NCBI GenBank assembly: GCA_039819065.1
Contig: JBCBSS010000052.1
Coordinates: 1 to 44,244 of the forward strand
From: JBCBSS01 sp039819065
GTDB lineage: Bacteria; Bacteroidota; Bacteroidia; Cytophagales; Cyclobacteriaceae
Reading direction: 5' to 3'
DNA length: 44,244 nucleotides
Part shown: positions 33,949 to 42,203 of the stretch, one piece after another
Position numbering within the stretch: position 1 is the stretch's first letter
Layout of the letters: every line of letters starts with the position of its first letter
Program-made: the position numbers and the translations under genes
The notes under the pieces: model-generated
The model's input: only the letters and a program-made list of their open reading frames with translations
The model's database searches: none
Told to the model about the DNA's origin: nothing

Positions 33949-34878
33949 ATGAAATATAAATATTCCTATATACTCCTTCTACTCGGCCTTGTTTTTTGGG
34001 GCTGCGATTCTGGCAATAAAGATGGTAGTGTCAGCGAGAAAAAGCGGCTTCAGATCACCGCTACGACGGGCATGATTAAAGACGCCATAGTGAACATTGT
34101 AAAGGACTCAGCGGATGTTATAGCTATTATGGGACCAGGCGTTGACCCGCACCTATATAAAGCTACGCAAGGTGATTTAGGCAAACTCAATAACGCTGAT
34201 GTGATCTTCTACAACGGTCTATTTCTAGAAGGCAAAATGGGCGAAATACTGGAGCGTATGGGACGCACCAGGCCGGTCATAGCTGCGGCAGAAAACATCT
34301 CCAAAGACAAGCTCAGAGGTAGCTCAACCTACCAAGATGAGTATGATCCCCATGTGTGGTTTGACGTCAGATTATGGAAAGAAGTAGTGAGTCATATCAG
34401 TAGTTCTCTTCAGCGTCTTGACAGCGTTAATGCGGCATTCTATATAGCCAATACCAACCGTTATTTGACCAGGTTGGATAGCCTTCACCAAACGGTAAGA
34501 GAGCAGGTAAGTACGATTCCTGAAGCACAACGGGTACTAATTACTTCGCATGATGCATTCGGATATTTTGGTGATGCGTATGGTATGGAAGTAGCGGGAC
34601 TACAAGGTTTGTCTACTGCATCAGAGGCTGGTTTGAAAGATCGCGTGGACCTGGTAAATATGATCATAGAACGGCAAATCAATGCCGTGTTTATTGAGAC
34701 TTCTGTTTCAGAGCGTGCTATCAAAGCGGTTGTGGAAGGCTGCCAGAAAAAAGGCTTTGATGTGAAAATCGGTGGCAGTTTGTATTCAGACGCTATGGGT
34801 GAAGAAGGTACTTCTGAAGGGACGTATGTAGGAATGGTGAATGCTAATGTTCAGAAAATTGTAAACGCGCTCAGGTAG
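33949..34878 (+). CDS. Metal-binding lipoprotein of Mn/Fe/Zn ABC transporter (TroA/MntA-like)
   Basis: A cluster A-I solute-binding protein of 309 residues, anchored through Cys19 (LGLVFWGC). The four ligands match TroA at nearly identical positions: His68 (GVDPHLYKAT), His135 (YDPHVWFDV), His201 (TSHDAFGYFG) and Asp281 (LYSDAMG). LQGLSTASEAG and EGTSEGTYVGM are TroA-like stretches. There is no histidine-rich loop of the ZnuA type, so manganese or iron is more likely than zinc, although TroA itself binds several metals. It delivers the ion to the permeases encoded downstream. Confidence 0.92.
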   Translation: MKYKYSYILLLLGLVFWGCDSGNKDGSVSEKKRLQITATTGMIKDAIVNIVKDSADVIAIMGPGVDPHLYKATQGDLGKLNNADVIFYNGLFLEGKMGEILERMGRTRPVIAAAENISKDKLRGSSTYQDEYDPHVWFDVRLWKEVVSHISSSLQRLDSVNAAFYIANTNRYLTRLDSLHQTVREQVSTIPEAQRVLITSHDAFGYFGDAYGMEVAGLQGLSTASEAGLKDRVDLVNMIIERQINAVFIETSVSERAIKAVVEGCQKKGFDVKIGGSLYSDAMGEEGTSEGTYVGMVNANVQKIVNALR

Positions 34879-34880
34879 TT

Positions 34881-35675
34881 ATGATACACCATGTAGAAAA
34901 CCCAGTACTGGAAATACACGATCTTACTGTCTCTTATGACAGAAAGCCTGTGTTATGGGATATTGATCTGACACTACCAAAAGGCAAACTAATAGGCGTA
35001 ATAGGCCCTAACGGCGCAGGCAAGTCTACCCTATTGAAATCGGTAATGGAATTAATTCCAGCCAGTAGCGGCTTTGTCAAGCTCTTCGGCAAAGATCTGG
35101 ATGAAGTGCGTAACCGCATCAGCTACGTGCCACAAAGAGAAAGCGTTGACTGGGACTTCCCGGCGTCGGTTAAGGATGTAGTATTGATGGGGAGATATGG
35201 CAAGCTAGGCCTCTTCAAACGCCCCAGAAAGGCTGATCTTGAGGTGGCTATGGATAGCTTAAGGAAAGTAGGGATGGAGGCTTATGCCAAACGGCAAATA
35301 TCACAGCTTTCCGGAGGTCAGCAACAGCGCGTTTTCCTGGCCAGGGCGTTAACGCAACAAGCGGATCTCTACTTCATGGATGAGCCTTTTGCCGGAGTAG
35401 ATGCTGCTACGGAAAAGGCCATAATTGATTTAATGCGTGGTATGGTTGATGAGGATAAAACAGTTGTGGTGGTGCACCATGACTTGCAATCGGCCATTAA
35501 ATACTTTGACTGGGTCATTTTGGTCAACATGCGGCTTGTGGCGTCTGGGCCAATAGAATCGGTCTTTACAACGTCGTTATTACAAGAAACCTATGGTGGT
35601 AAACTCACACTACTTTCTGAGGTGAGCAACCTACTGCAAATGCAGCGTTTCCCGGATAGAGAATTGAAGAAATAA
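34881..35675 (+). CDS. Metal ABC transporter ATP-binding protein (MntB/TroB-like)
   Basis: A 264-residue ATPase with Walker A GPNGAGKST, Q-loop VPQRESVDWDFP, signature LSGGQQQRVFLARAL, Walker B LYFMDEPF and the H-loop VVHHDL. The Q-loop phrase with SVDWDFP is characteristic of the manganese/zinc ABC family. It starts two bases after the binding protein and its stop overlaps the start of the first permease (TAATG). It powers import. Confidence 0.95.
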   Translation: MIHHVENPVLEIHDLTVSYDRKPVLWDIDLTLPKGKLIGVIGPNGAGKSTLLKSVMELIPASSGFVKLFGKDLDEVRNRISYVPQRESVDWDFPASVKDVVLMGRYGKLGLFKRPRKADLEVAMDSLRKVGMEAYAKRQISQLSGGQQQRVFLARALTQQADLYFMDEPFAGVDAATEKAIIDLMRGMVDEDKTVVVVHHDLQSAIKYFDWVILVNMRLVASGPIESVFTTSLLQETYGGKLTLLSEVSNLLQMQRFPDRELKK

Positions 35676-36967
35676 TGAGTGATTTCGCAACATTCTTTTC
35701 TTTTTCTGACCCCAACATCAGATACGTAGTGTTTGGCTCTATACTGCTTACCGCTAGCTCAGCCATCGTGGGGTCTTTCACATTCTTAAAGAAGAAAGCA
35801 CTGGTGGGTGATGCTGTGGCTCATTCTATACTTCCGGGAGTTTGTTTGGCCTTCCTCCTTTCCGGTACTAAAAACCCTATCTATTTGATCATGGGTGCAT
35901 TCGCCACCGGTTGGCTATCATTGGTATTTGTGGACATCATTAGCAGCAAATCTAAAATCAAAGAGGATACGGCCATAGGCCTGGTACTATCTGTCTTTTT
36001 CGGTGTAGGTATCTTATTACTGACCTTTATTCAAAGCTCCAATAATGCCAATCAAAGTGGCCTCGATGATTTCCTATTTGGACAGGCAGCTTATTTGGTT
36101 GGTCAAGACCTCATTGTATTTAGTGTTGTAGCATTGGTACTCTTGGCGGCCGTTTGGTTATTCTTTAAAGAATTCACGCTGATCGCCTTTGATGAAGCCT
36201 ATGCACGCGCGCTAGGGTTCCCTGTTCGCATGCTGGAGCTCATTCTGACATCACTAACTGTTTTGGCCGTAGTGACCGGCATACAGGCTGTTGGCGCTGT
36301 ATTAATGGCCGCTATTTTGATCACACCGGCTGCAGCAGCGCGATTTTGGACTAATAATATCGTTAAAATGTTGTTCCTGGCAGCCATCTTCGGTGCTTTC
36401 TCAGGTTTAGGTGGGGCATACATTTCGTTTACGGCACCATCTATGCCCACCGGCCCATGGATCGTGGTGGTGGTTTCTTCCATTGCTTTCTTCTCTTTCT
36501 TCTTTGCCCCCAGAAAGGGCATTTTCCATAGGATATGGTTGCAGAAAACAAACCGCAGCAAAATTCTGGATGAGAATATCTTGAAAGCTTTCTACCAGAT
36601 TGGTGAAACGCTCAGAGACTTCATGGAACCCAAAACCACAGACGAAATACTAGAGAAACGTTTCTTCAAAAAGCACGAACTCTTATCTGGATTGAGAAGA
36701 CTAAGGAGGCAGGGTTTTGTAGAGCGCAAACGTAATGATGCCTGGCAGTTGACCCTTGCGGGCAAGCACAAAGGACAACGAGTGGTGAAGTTGCACCGTT
36801 TGTGGGAGTTATACCTTACCAAGTATTTGCGCATAGCTCCTGATCACGTACATGAAGATGCTGAAACCATTGAGCATATTCTAACTCCGGAATTAGAGGC
36901 ACAACTGGAGCGCCTGCTCAATTACCCTACAATAGATCCACATCAATCAGAAATACCCTACAGATAG
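35675..36967 (+). CDS. Metal ABC permease fused to a DtxR-like domain (YtgCR-like architecture)
   Basis: 430 residues, against the usual 280-290. Residues 1-290 are an ABC-3 permease with about eight helices (KALVGDAVAHSILPGV, AVLMAAILITPAAAARF). Residues about 298-430 form a cytoplasmic DtxR-like module: an HTH-like part (TTDEILEKRFFKKHELLSGL, RRLRRQGFVERKR), then the dimerisation/metal helices (LHRLWELYLTKYL, HVHEDAETIEHIL). The ligand residues His374, Glu378, His393, Glu397, Glu400 and His401 have exactly the spacing seen in the stand-alone regulator. The chain ends just before where the FeoA-like domain would begin (DPHQSEIPYR). Chlamydial YtgCR has a similar fusion that is cleaved to release a repressor; cleavage here is not shown. 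Confidence 0.9.
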   Translation: MSDFATFFSFSDPNIRYVVFGSILLTASSAIVGSFTFLKKKALVGDAVAHSILPGVCLAFLLSGTKNPIYLIMGAFATGWLSLVFVDIISSKSKIKEDTAIGLVLSVFFGVGILLLTFIQSSNNANQSGLDDFLFGQAAYLVGQDLIVFSVVALVLLAAVWLFFKEFTLIAFDEAYARALGFPVRMLELILTSLTVLAVVTGIQAVGAVLMAAILITPAAAARFWTNNIVKMLFLAAIFGAFSGLGGAYISFTAPSMPTGPWIVVVVSSIAFFSFFFAPRKGIFHRIWLQKTNRSKILDENILKAFYQIGETLRDFMEPKTTDEILEKRFFKKHELLSGLRRLRRQGFVERKRNDAWQLTLAGKHKGQRVVKLHRLWELYLTKYLRIAPDHVHEDAETIEHILTPELEAQLERLLNYPTIDPHQSEIPYR

Positions 36968-36968
36968 T

Positions 36969-37850
36969 ATGCATAGTTTTTGGATAATATTGATCGGTTC
37001 TTTCGTTGCTATCTCCTGTGGCTTGCTAGGCTGCTTTCTCATTCTACGCAAAATGGCCATGGTGGGAGATGCTATTTCGCATGCCGTTCTACCGGGGATC
37101 GTCATTGCTTTCATCATTTCAGAAAGCCGGGATTCTTTTATGATGCTTATTGGGGCAGTCTCCATTGGTATTTTCACCACGTTCTTAATAGAATTTCTGC
37201 ACCGTAAGGGTAAATTACAGACAGACGCTTCAATAGGAGTTACTTTCACCTGGCTTTTCGCCATAGGTGTAATTCTGGTTTCCTACACAAGAGAAGCACA
37301 TATTGATGAGGAATGCGTACTTTTTGGTGAGATCACCTATGTTTCTACCGACCTCTGGATTACCGATGCAGGCACAAATCTAGGTCCTAGGTTTGTGTAC
37401 ATTACTGGTGTTACGCTTTTGCTCAACCTGCTTTTCATCATTTTCGGTTATAAAGAGTTGAAGGCGACTACATTCGATGCCGCTTTTGCTGGTATCATGG
37501 GCATCTCGGCAACACTCTGGCACTACTTACTCATGGGCTTTGTATCCATGACTACGGTAGCCTCTTTTGAATCAGTGGGAGCCATTCTGGTCATCGCTCT
37601 TTTGATCGCTCCCCCTGCCACTGCGTATTTACTGACCACGAATTTAAAACGGATGCTCATTTTGACATCTATTATTGGTGTAATAGTGGCTGTAACGGGG
37701 TATTACCTTGCTGTATTGGTAAATGGCTCAATTGCTGGTGCCATGAGCACTATGGCAGGTGTATTATTTGCGCTGGCCTTTCTGTTTTCACCCCAAGAAG
37801 GTATACTGATTAAGAAGCGTAAAATAGAGCAGAAAACGGTTAATGCATAA
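36969..37850 (+). CDS. Second metal ABC transporter permease (MntD/TroD-like)
   Basis: A 293-residue ABC-3 permease with eight predicted helices (KMAMVGDAISHAVLPGIVIAF, GAILVIALLIAPPATAYLLTT). It has no C-terminal regulatory domain, ending in a basic tail EGILIKKRKIEQKTVNA. It is one base after the fused permease and ends the operon, giving the two-permease composition of Tro/Mnt systems. Confidence 0.92.
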   Translation: MHSFWIILIGSFVAISCGLLGCFLILRKMAMVGDAISHAVLPGIVIAFIISESRDSFMMLIGAVSIGIFTTFLIEFLHRKGKLQTDASIGVTFTWLFAIGVILVSYTREAHIDEECVLFGEITYVSTDLWITDAGTNLGPRFVYITGVTLLLNLLFIIFGYKELKATTFDAAFAGIMGISATLWHYLLMGFVSMTTVASFESVGAILVIALLIAPPATAYLLTTNLKRMLILTSIIGVIVAVTGYYLAVLVNGSIAGAMSTMAGVLFALAFLFSPQEGILIKKRKIEQKTVNA

Positions 37851-37878
37851 GGCGCAACTATCCTTTGGTCCGGTTTTG

Positions 37879-39684
37879 TCACTGACTCCCTTCCGCTCCC
37901 ACGATTCTCACCTCTGCTCTCCTATTCTCCTCTCCACTACCTTCAGAATGTTCTATGGCACCATAACCCTTTGCTACAATGCGTGATTCATCAACCCCCT
38001 TGCTTACGAGGTAATTAAGCACGATTAGCGCCCGCTTTTGAGATAGCTCAAGGTTAAACCGTGGGTTGCCGTCTGCAGAGGCAAAACCGGCAACATCGAT
38101 GCTCAATATCTCGTATTTGTTGATCAGGTTAATGACACTATCCAGTTCCTGTTCGTGCTTGCTATCAATGGCACTCTGCCTGGCATTGAAATATATCTTA
38201 TGGGCTGAGGCAATCAAATTTAGCTCATGCTCCTCAAACTTGACTTTTTGAGAATTCTCTACAGCAGAGGCTGATTCTTTTTGGGACACCAGCTCCTTGA
38301 TTTGGTTATTGACCACTACGATTCTATCCCCGGCACCTTGCCTACCCCCGTGGTATTTTACCTCGAAAATGTCGGTAAAACCTATACCACCTTCTCTCAC
38401 AGAAGCAAAATAACCGGTACGACCATCGGGTGAAACGTGGAAGTAAATTTCATCATCGGGCGTATTGACCGGGTATCCTAAGTTCTCCGGCTCTGACCAT
38501 TCACCACTCGCACTGTCATAAACTGAACGGAATATGTCGTAACCGCCATAACCCTTGTGTCCTGAACTGCTGAAGTAGAGCGTTTTACCATCAGTGGCCA
38601 AATGTGGGCTTTCTTCGTCGAACTTGGTGTTAATTACGGGCCCGAGGCTCTTAGACTTATACCACCTGCCCTTATTATCTTTTATACACATGTATATGTC
38701 CACACCACCTCTACCACCCGGGCGATTGCTGCTGTAGAATATGATATCCGAACTGCTGGTCTCGCTCACCGAGTTTTCGGCATAGTAACTCGAGTTGATC
38801 TTGTCGGTCAGGTATTTGGGTTTCGACCATTCCGAACCATTGTATTCAGAATAATATATATCGCCGGCATTGTCATCCCTGTAGATGTAGAGCCTGTTGC
38901 CATCTTCAGATAGCGAAATACTCGCTTCGTGAAAGGCTGAGTTAATAGGGGCACCAATGTTTTTGGCCTGCGTCCACTTTCCATTAACCTTCCTGGATAT
39001 AAAGATGTCTTCGAAGTAGAAATTGTCTTCGTCAACGTTCTCACTGGTATTGCCATCTTGTCTTCTTGAAGTGAAGATCATCACATCTCCTTTTTCGTTT
39101 AGCACTGGAGCATAGTCCGGCCAGGGAGAATTGATCTCTTCACCGAGCGGAACAATAGAATACTGAGTAGGTTTGGAGATGATATCCTTACCACTCTTAC
39201 ATTCGTGTATTCGCCTTTCAACGGTCTTTAATCTGGTTTTGTCTTTTCCTCTATACCGTGGGTGTGCCAAGAATTTTTTGCGGTACTTCTCGTAGTATTC
39301 TAAAGCTGTATCAAAATCTAGCCCATAGTGATACCCTCGTCCAATTTGATAAAGCATATCAAACCGATATGATGGGTCCTGATCATAAATTCTAAGAAAA
39401 TATTTGGTGGCCTGATCTTTATTGATCGTCTCCAAGTAAAGTTGACCCGCTCGCCAGTTGGCTTTTAAATTATTAGGGTCTAAGTCTGCGGCCTTGGCAT
39501 AAAGTTCTTTAGCAATTTCAATGGCTTCCTTCTGCTGGCTGTATATCTGATCCGCTTGAGCCATGTATTCTTGTGATAGTGCTACAGAGTCAGATTGTGA
39601 AAAAACTGACGTCGAAATCAAGCCAAAAAATATCAGTGCGCCAAATGCCTTCTTGTTGAAGTATTCCTTTAACATCGATACCAT
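37879..39684 (-). CDS. Outer-membrane-associated OmpA-family protein with TPR and PD40 propeller
   Basis: 601 residues. A signal peptide (to about 29) is followed by TPR-like repeats (residues 35-150, for example DPNNLKANWRAGQLYLET). Next come PD40/WD40-like blades (about 180-430, such as YAPVLNEKGDVMIFTSRR, FHEASISLSEDGNRLYIYRD and FDEESPHLATDGKTLYFSSSGHKGYGGYDIF). The OmpA/MotB peptidoglycan-binding domain is C-terminal (NKYEILSIDVAGFASADGNP, LSQKRALIVLNYLVSKGV). The arrangement is close to PorE of the type IX secretion system but lacks the carboxypeptidase-regulatory-like module of PorE, and no T9SS gene is nearby. A role in anchoring an outer-membrane complex to the cell wall is inferred. 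A second ATG at 39675 is possible. Confidence 0.85.
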   Translation of the reverse strand: MVSMLKEYFNKKAFGALIFFGLISTSVFSQSDSVALSQEYMAQADQIYSQQKEAIEIAKELYAKAADLDPNNLKANWRAGQLYLETINKDQATKYFLRIYDQDPSYRFDMLYQIGRGYHYGLDFDTALEYYEKYRKKFLAHPRYRGKDKTRLKTVERRIHECKSGKDIISKPTQYSIVPLGEEINSPWPDYAPVLNEKGDVMIFTSRRQDGNTSENVDEDNFYFEDIFISRKVNGKWTQAKNIGAPINSAFHEASISLSEDGNRLYIYRDDNAGDIYYSEYNGSEWSKPKYLTDKINSSYYAENSVSETSSSDIIFYSSNRPGGRGGVDIYMCIKDNKGRWYKSKSLGPVINTKFDEESPHLATDGKTLYFSSSGHKGYGGYDIFRSVYDSASGEWSEPENLGYPVNTPDDEIYFHVSPDGRTGYFASVREGGIGFTDIFEVKYHGGRQGAGDRIVVVNNQIKELVSQKESASAVENSQKVKFEEHELNLIASAHKIYFNARQSAIDSKHEQELDSVINLINKYEILSIDVAGFASADGNPRFNLELSQKRALIVLNYLVSKGVDESRIVAKGYGAIEHSEGSGEENRRAEVRIVGAEGSQ

Positions 39685-39897
39685 TCTAGTAAATGAATCA
39701 ATAATTTATTCCTTTTTTAAGGAAAACAAAAAAACTTCTCGATAGTCACGGATGAATTCGCGATGAAATGGCCCTTAACAAGGATTTTTAGGTAATTATC
39801 TTATCTAACACCTCTCAATGGGTTTTATTTAATATCTGTACCGCTTATCGTAATTCGATACGCTGTAGAAATAGAAAATGGTAAGAAGTTGTATCAG

Positions 39898-42033
39898 TTA
39901 GAACTTAAAACCTCCGCCTTCAGATAGTGGCGAAGAACAATCCAATGAGTCGGAATCAATTCTGATGCCTACTATGAGGATATCATCAATTTGACGCTCA
40001 TTGGCCCCTATCCATTCTTTCAAAACTTTATCAAGCTCTTCTTTTTGTTCTTGGTAAGGCAAGGTGTGGTTTTTGAAAAGCATATTTCTCAAGTTGCGCA
40101 CCATGAACTTTTGGTTCTGTGGCCCACCAAACTGATCCTGATACCCATCTGAGAATAAGTAGAAATCAATATCCTCGTCTATAGGAATGCTATGCAGTTT
40201 AAATTTAGTTTTCTTACGAGGCTGCATGCCTCCAATATGGAGTTTGTCACCTTTAATATGTCCCAACTCTCCATTCTTGACATAGATCATCGGATTAGAC
40301 GCACCGGCAAAATGAATCATTTGCTCGTGACAGCTAACCACACACACGGCAATGTCCATACCATCCCGGTTCTCATTCTGGTCTTGGTTCAATACAATCC
40401 GTATACCTTCGTTCAGCTCTGACAATATTTGATCAGGTGAGTAGATCTTGCGATCTCGAATGATGCGTTGAAGTAATGCGTCTCCAATCATACTCATCAA
40501 AGCTCCTGGCACACCATGGCCGGTACAGTCGGCGGCTATTACGAACTTATAATGTACTTTATCTGTCTTGATCTCATCAAAAAAGTAAAAGTCCCCGCTT
40601 ACTATGTCACGTGGTTTGTAGAAAACGAATGAATCAGGGAAGAGGTCTTTGATGTAATCATCCGATGGCAACATCGCCTTTTGTATACGATGTGCGTAGT
40701 TTATACTGGCCGTAATATTTTCATTCTGCCTTTCTATTTCTTCTTTCTGGCGCGTCACCTCTTCAGTACGCTCGATCACTTTTTCTTCAAGGCTGGCGGA
40801 AAGCTTCTCCAGATCACTGAATGCCCTGGAAAAACGCTTGGCAAGAATTACAGTCTGCAGTATTAGTAGAATACCGAAGCCCACCGGAACGAATTCTGGT
40901 ATGCCTGTCAGTACGATGTTTATACTTTGTAGAAAATCATTAAGACCGGCAAAGACCATCATGAAGATTCCTATGGCTTGTAAGGTTGATTCTGCTCTTT
41001 TTCTCAGAATAGCCAAAACCACAATCACGATGATATACAATATCGGGGCAAAATTGAGTACGTTAAATACGTTGATCAATGGTGAAAAAACACTCACCGG
41101 TACCACCAGTACAAAGAATGAATAAACTGATGTTATGCCTACAATGATCCTAACTACTTTATTATTAACCTCCTGAGGGTAAAGTGCCTTCATGTAAAGC
41201 ACCCCTATGGCAGGTATCATGAAGCTAGAGATAAAATAAAGTTTACTCTGCCAAACGAAGGACAGAATATCGGTTATTTTGAGGTATTGATAAAGTGCAT
41301 GTTCGCCGAATACTATAAGCCTGATGACGATAAGTATACAGAGAATGGCAAAATATAAGGTCGAAAATACCTGTCTTCTAAAATTGAAAAGAATGAGGTG
41401 ATAGAAGCCTATAATGAAAACACACCCTATCCAAAGCAGGTAGAGGTTACTACCTAATTGTTTTCTTCGTTCAAGTTGCTGGGCATCGCCAATTTGGAAA
41501 GAGGTTTGTGCAATACCAGCCACAAATAGGCTGTAATTTGCTACTTGCACCACAATTTCAAACTCTTTGCCGCCATCAAGCATGACCAACTTTTCGAGAA
41601 TGAGGTTTTTGTATTGATCAGGATCCACAACCCCCATGGCGTTAACTACCTTCCCATTGATCCACACCTTGTTGGCGCTCCATATCTTAGGTATGTAAAA
41701 GCACAATTCTTCAACACGCTCGTCAAAAACTACCTTGGCTCGAAAGGTAGCATAACCATAGTCAGGAAAACTGTTCCCTTCCCCATCTACGTAGGTATTC
41801 CATGAATTGGGAACATCTACATAAATTGGCTCATCAACTGTTCCTTTTCTAAAATCGTCAGGTGTGTAAAGTCTGTCCCAATAAAATTCCCAAGAACCGT
41901 TCAGATCAATGATTGGAACTTTGTGGTCCTCGGTATTTATTTGTATCAGTCCGTTGGTAACTTCCTGAGCCTGAGATAATGGGATGTAAAAAAGAAATAA
42001 AAAAAATAATACCAGATATCTATACCTCGTCAT
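39898..42033 (-). CDS. 7TMR-DISM sensor with SpoIIE/PP2C phosphatase output
   Basis: 711 residues. After a signal peptide (to about 22) comes a periplasmic 7TMR-DISM extracellular domain of the galactose-binding type (about 30-185, LNGSWEFYWDRL). Seven membrane helices span about 195-400 and are followed by a coiled coil at 405-445 (DLEKLSASLEEKVIERTEEV). The C-terminal SpoIIE/RsbU phosphatase has KPRDIVSGDFYFF (Asp481), IAADCTGHGVPGALMSMIG (Asp502) and YLFSDGYQDQFGG, with the metal-binding aspartates present. Such proteins dephosphorylate anti-sigma-factor antagonists or similar partners in response to an external ligand. No sigma, anti-sigma or STAS gene is in the window, so the target is unknown. 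Confidence 0.9.
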   Translation of the reverse strand: MTRYRYLVLFFLFLFYIPLSQAQEVTNGLIQINTEDHKVPIIDLNGSWEFYWDRLYTPDDFRKGTVDEPIYVDVPNSWNTYVDGEGNSFPDYGYATFRAKVVFDERVEELCFYIPKIWSANKVWINGKVVNAMGVVDPDQYKNLILEKLVMLDGGKEFEIVVQVANYSLFVAGIAQTSFQIGDAQQLERRKQLGSNLYLLWIGCVFIIGFYHLILFNFRRQVFSTLYFAILCILIVIRLIVFGEHALYQYLKITDILSFVWQSKLYFISSFMIPAIGVLYMKALYPQEVNNKVVRIIVGITSVYSFFVLVVPVSVFSPLINVFNVLNFAPILYIIVIVVLAILRKRAESTLQAIGIFMMVFAGLNDFLQSINIVLTGIPEFVPVGFGILLILQTVILAKRFSRAFSDLEKLSASLEEKVIERTEEVTRQKEEIERQNENITASINYAHRIQKAMLPSDDYIKDLFPDSFVFYKPRDIVSGDFYFFDEIKTDKVHYKFVIAADCTGHGVPGALMSMIGDALLQRIIRDRKIYSPDQILSELNEGIRIVLNQDQNENRDGMDIAVCVVSCHEQMIHFAGASNPMIYVKNGELGHIKGDKLHIGGMQPRKKTKFKLHSIPIDEDIDFYLFSDGYQDQFGGPQNQKFMVRNLRNMLFKNHTLPYQEQKEELDKVLKEWIGANERQIDDILIVGIRIDSDSLDCSSPLSEGGGFKF

Positions 42034-42093
42034 GCGCTACACTAAAAGTCTGTGAAGATAACAATTCTTCACCTCAAAACCTGTATTCGCATG

Positions 42094-42116
42094 TCTTTTG
42101 AAAGACTTTCAAAAGA
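42094..42116. promoter_or_regulatory. Perfect inverted repeat between divergent SpoIIE-type gene and mnmE
   Basis: TCTTTTGAAAG and CTTTCAAAAGA are perfect 11-bp arms around a single A. The element sits 61 bases upstream of the phosphatase gene and 88 bases upstream of mnmE, too symmetrical to be chance composition. There is no T-tract and both genes point away from it, so an operator is more likely than a terminator. Confidence 0.5.
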
Positions 42117-42148
42117 ATTCAGTGATGTGAGGTATGCTCCGAAATTGA

Positions 42149-42156
42149 TAATTTTG
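42149..42156 (+). promoter_or_regulatory. Candidate -7 element of mnmE
   Basis: TAATTTTG fits the Bacteroidota TAnnTTTG -7 consensus, 48 bases before the mnmE start. The -33 motif is not clear. Confidence 0.4.
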
Positions 42157-42203
42157 GGAACGAAAAAATTTACTTAGATTTTTATCATTAAGGTCATATA
42201 ATT

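Noticed and set aside
36199..36561. Minus-strand frame of 120 codons inside the fused permease gene
   Set aside because: Antisense to a strongly supported permease; an artefact of its codon bias.
37879..39684. Assignment as PorE of the type IX secretion system
   Set aside because: TPR, PD40 and OmpA parts match, but the carboxypeptidase-regulatory-like module is absent and no T9SS gene is near, so only a family-level call is made.
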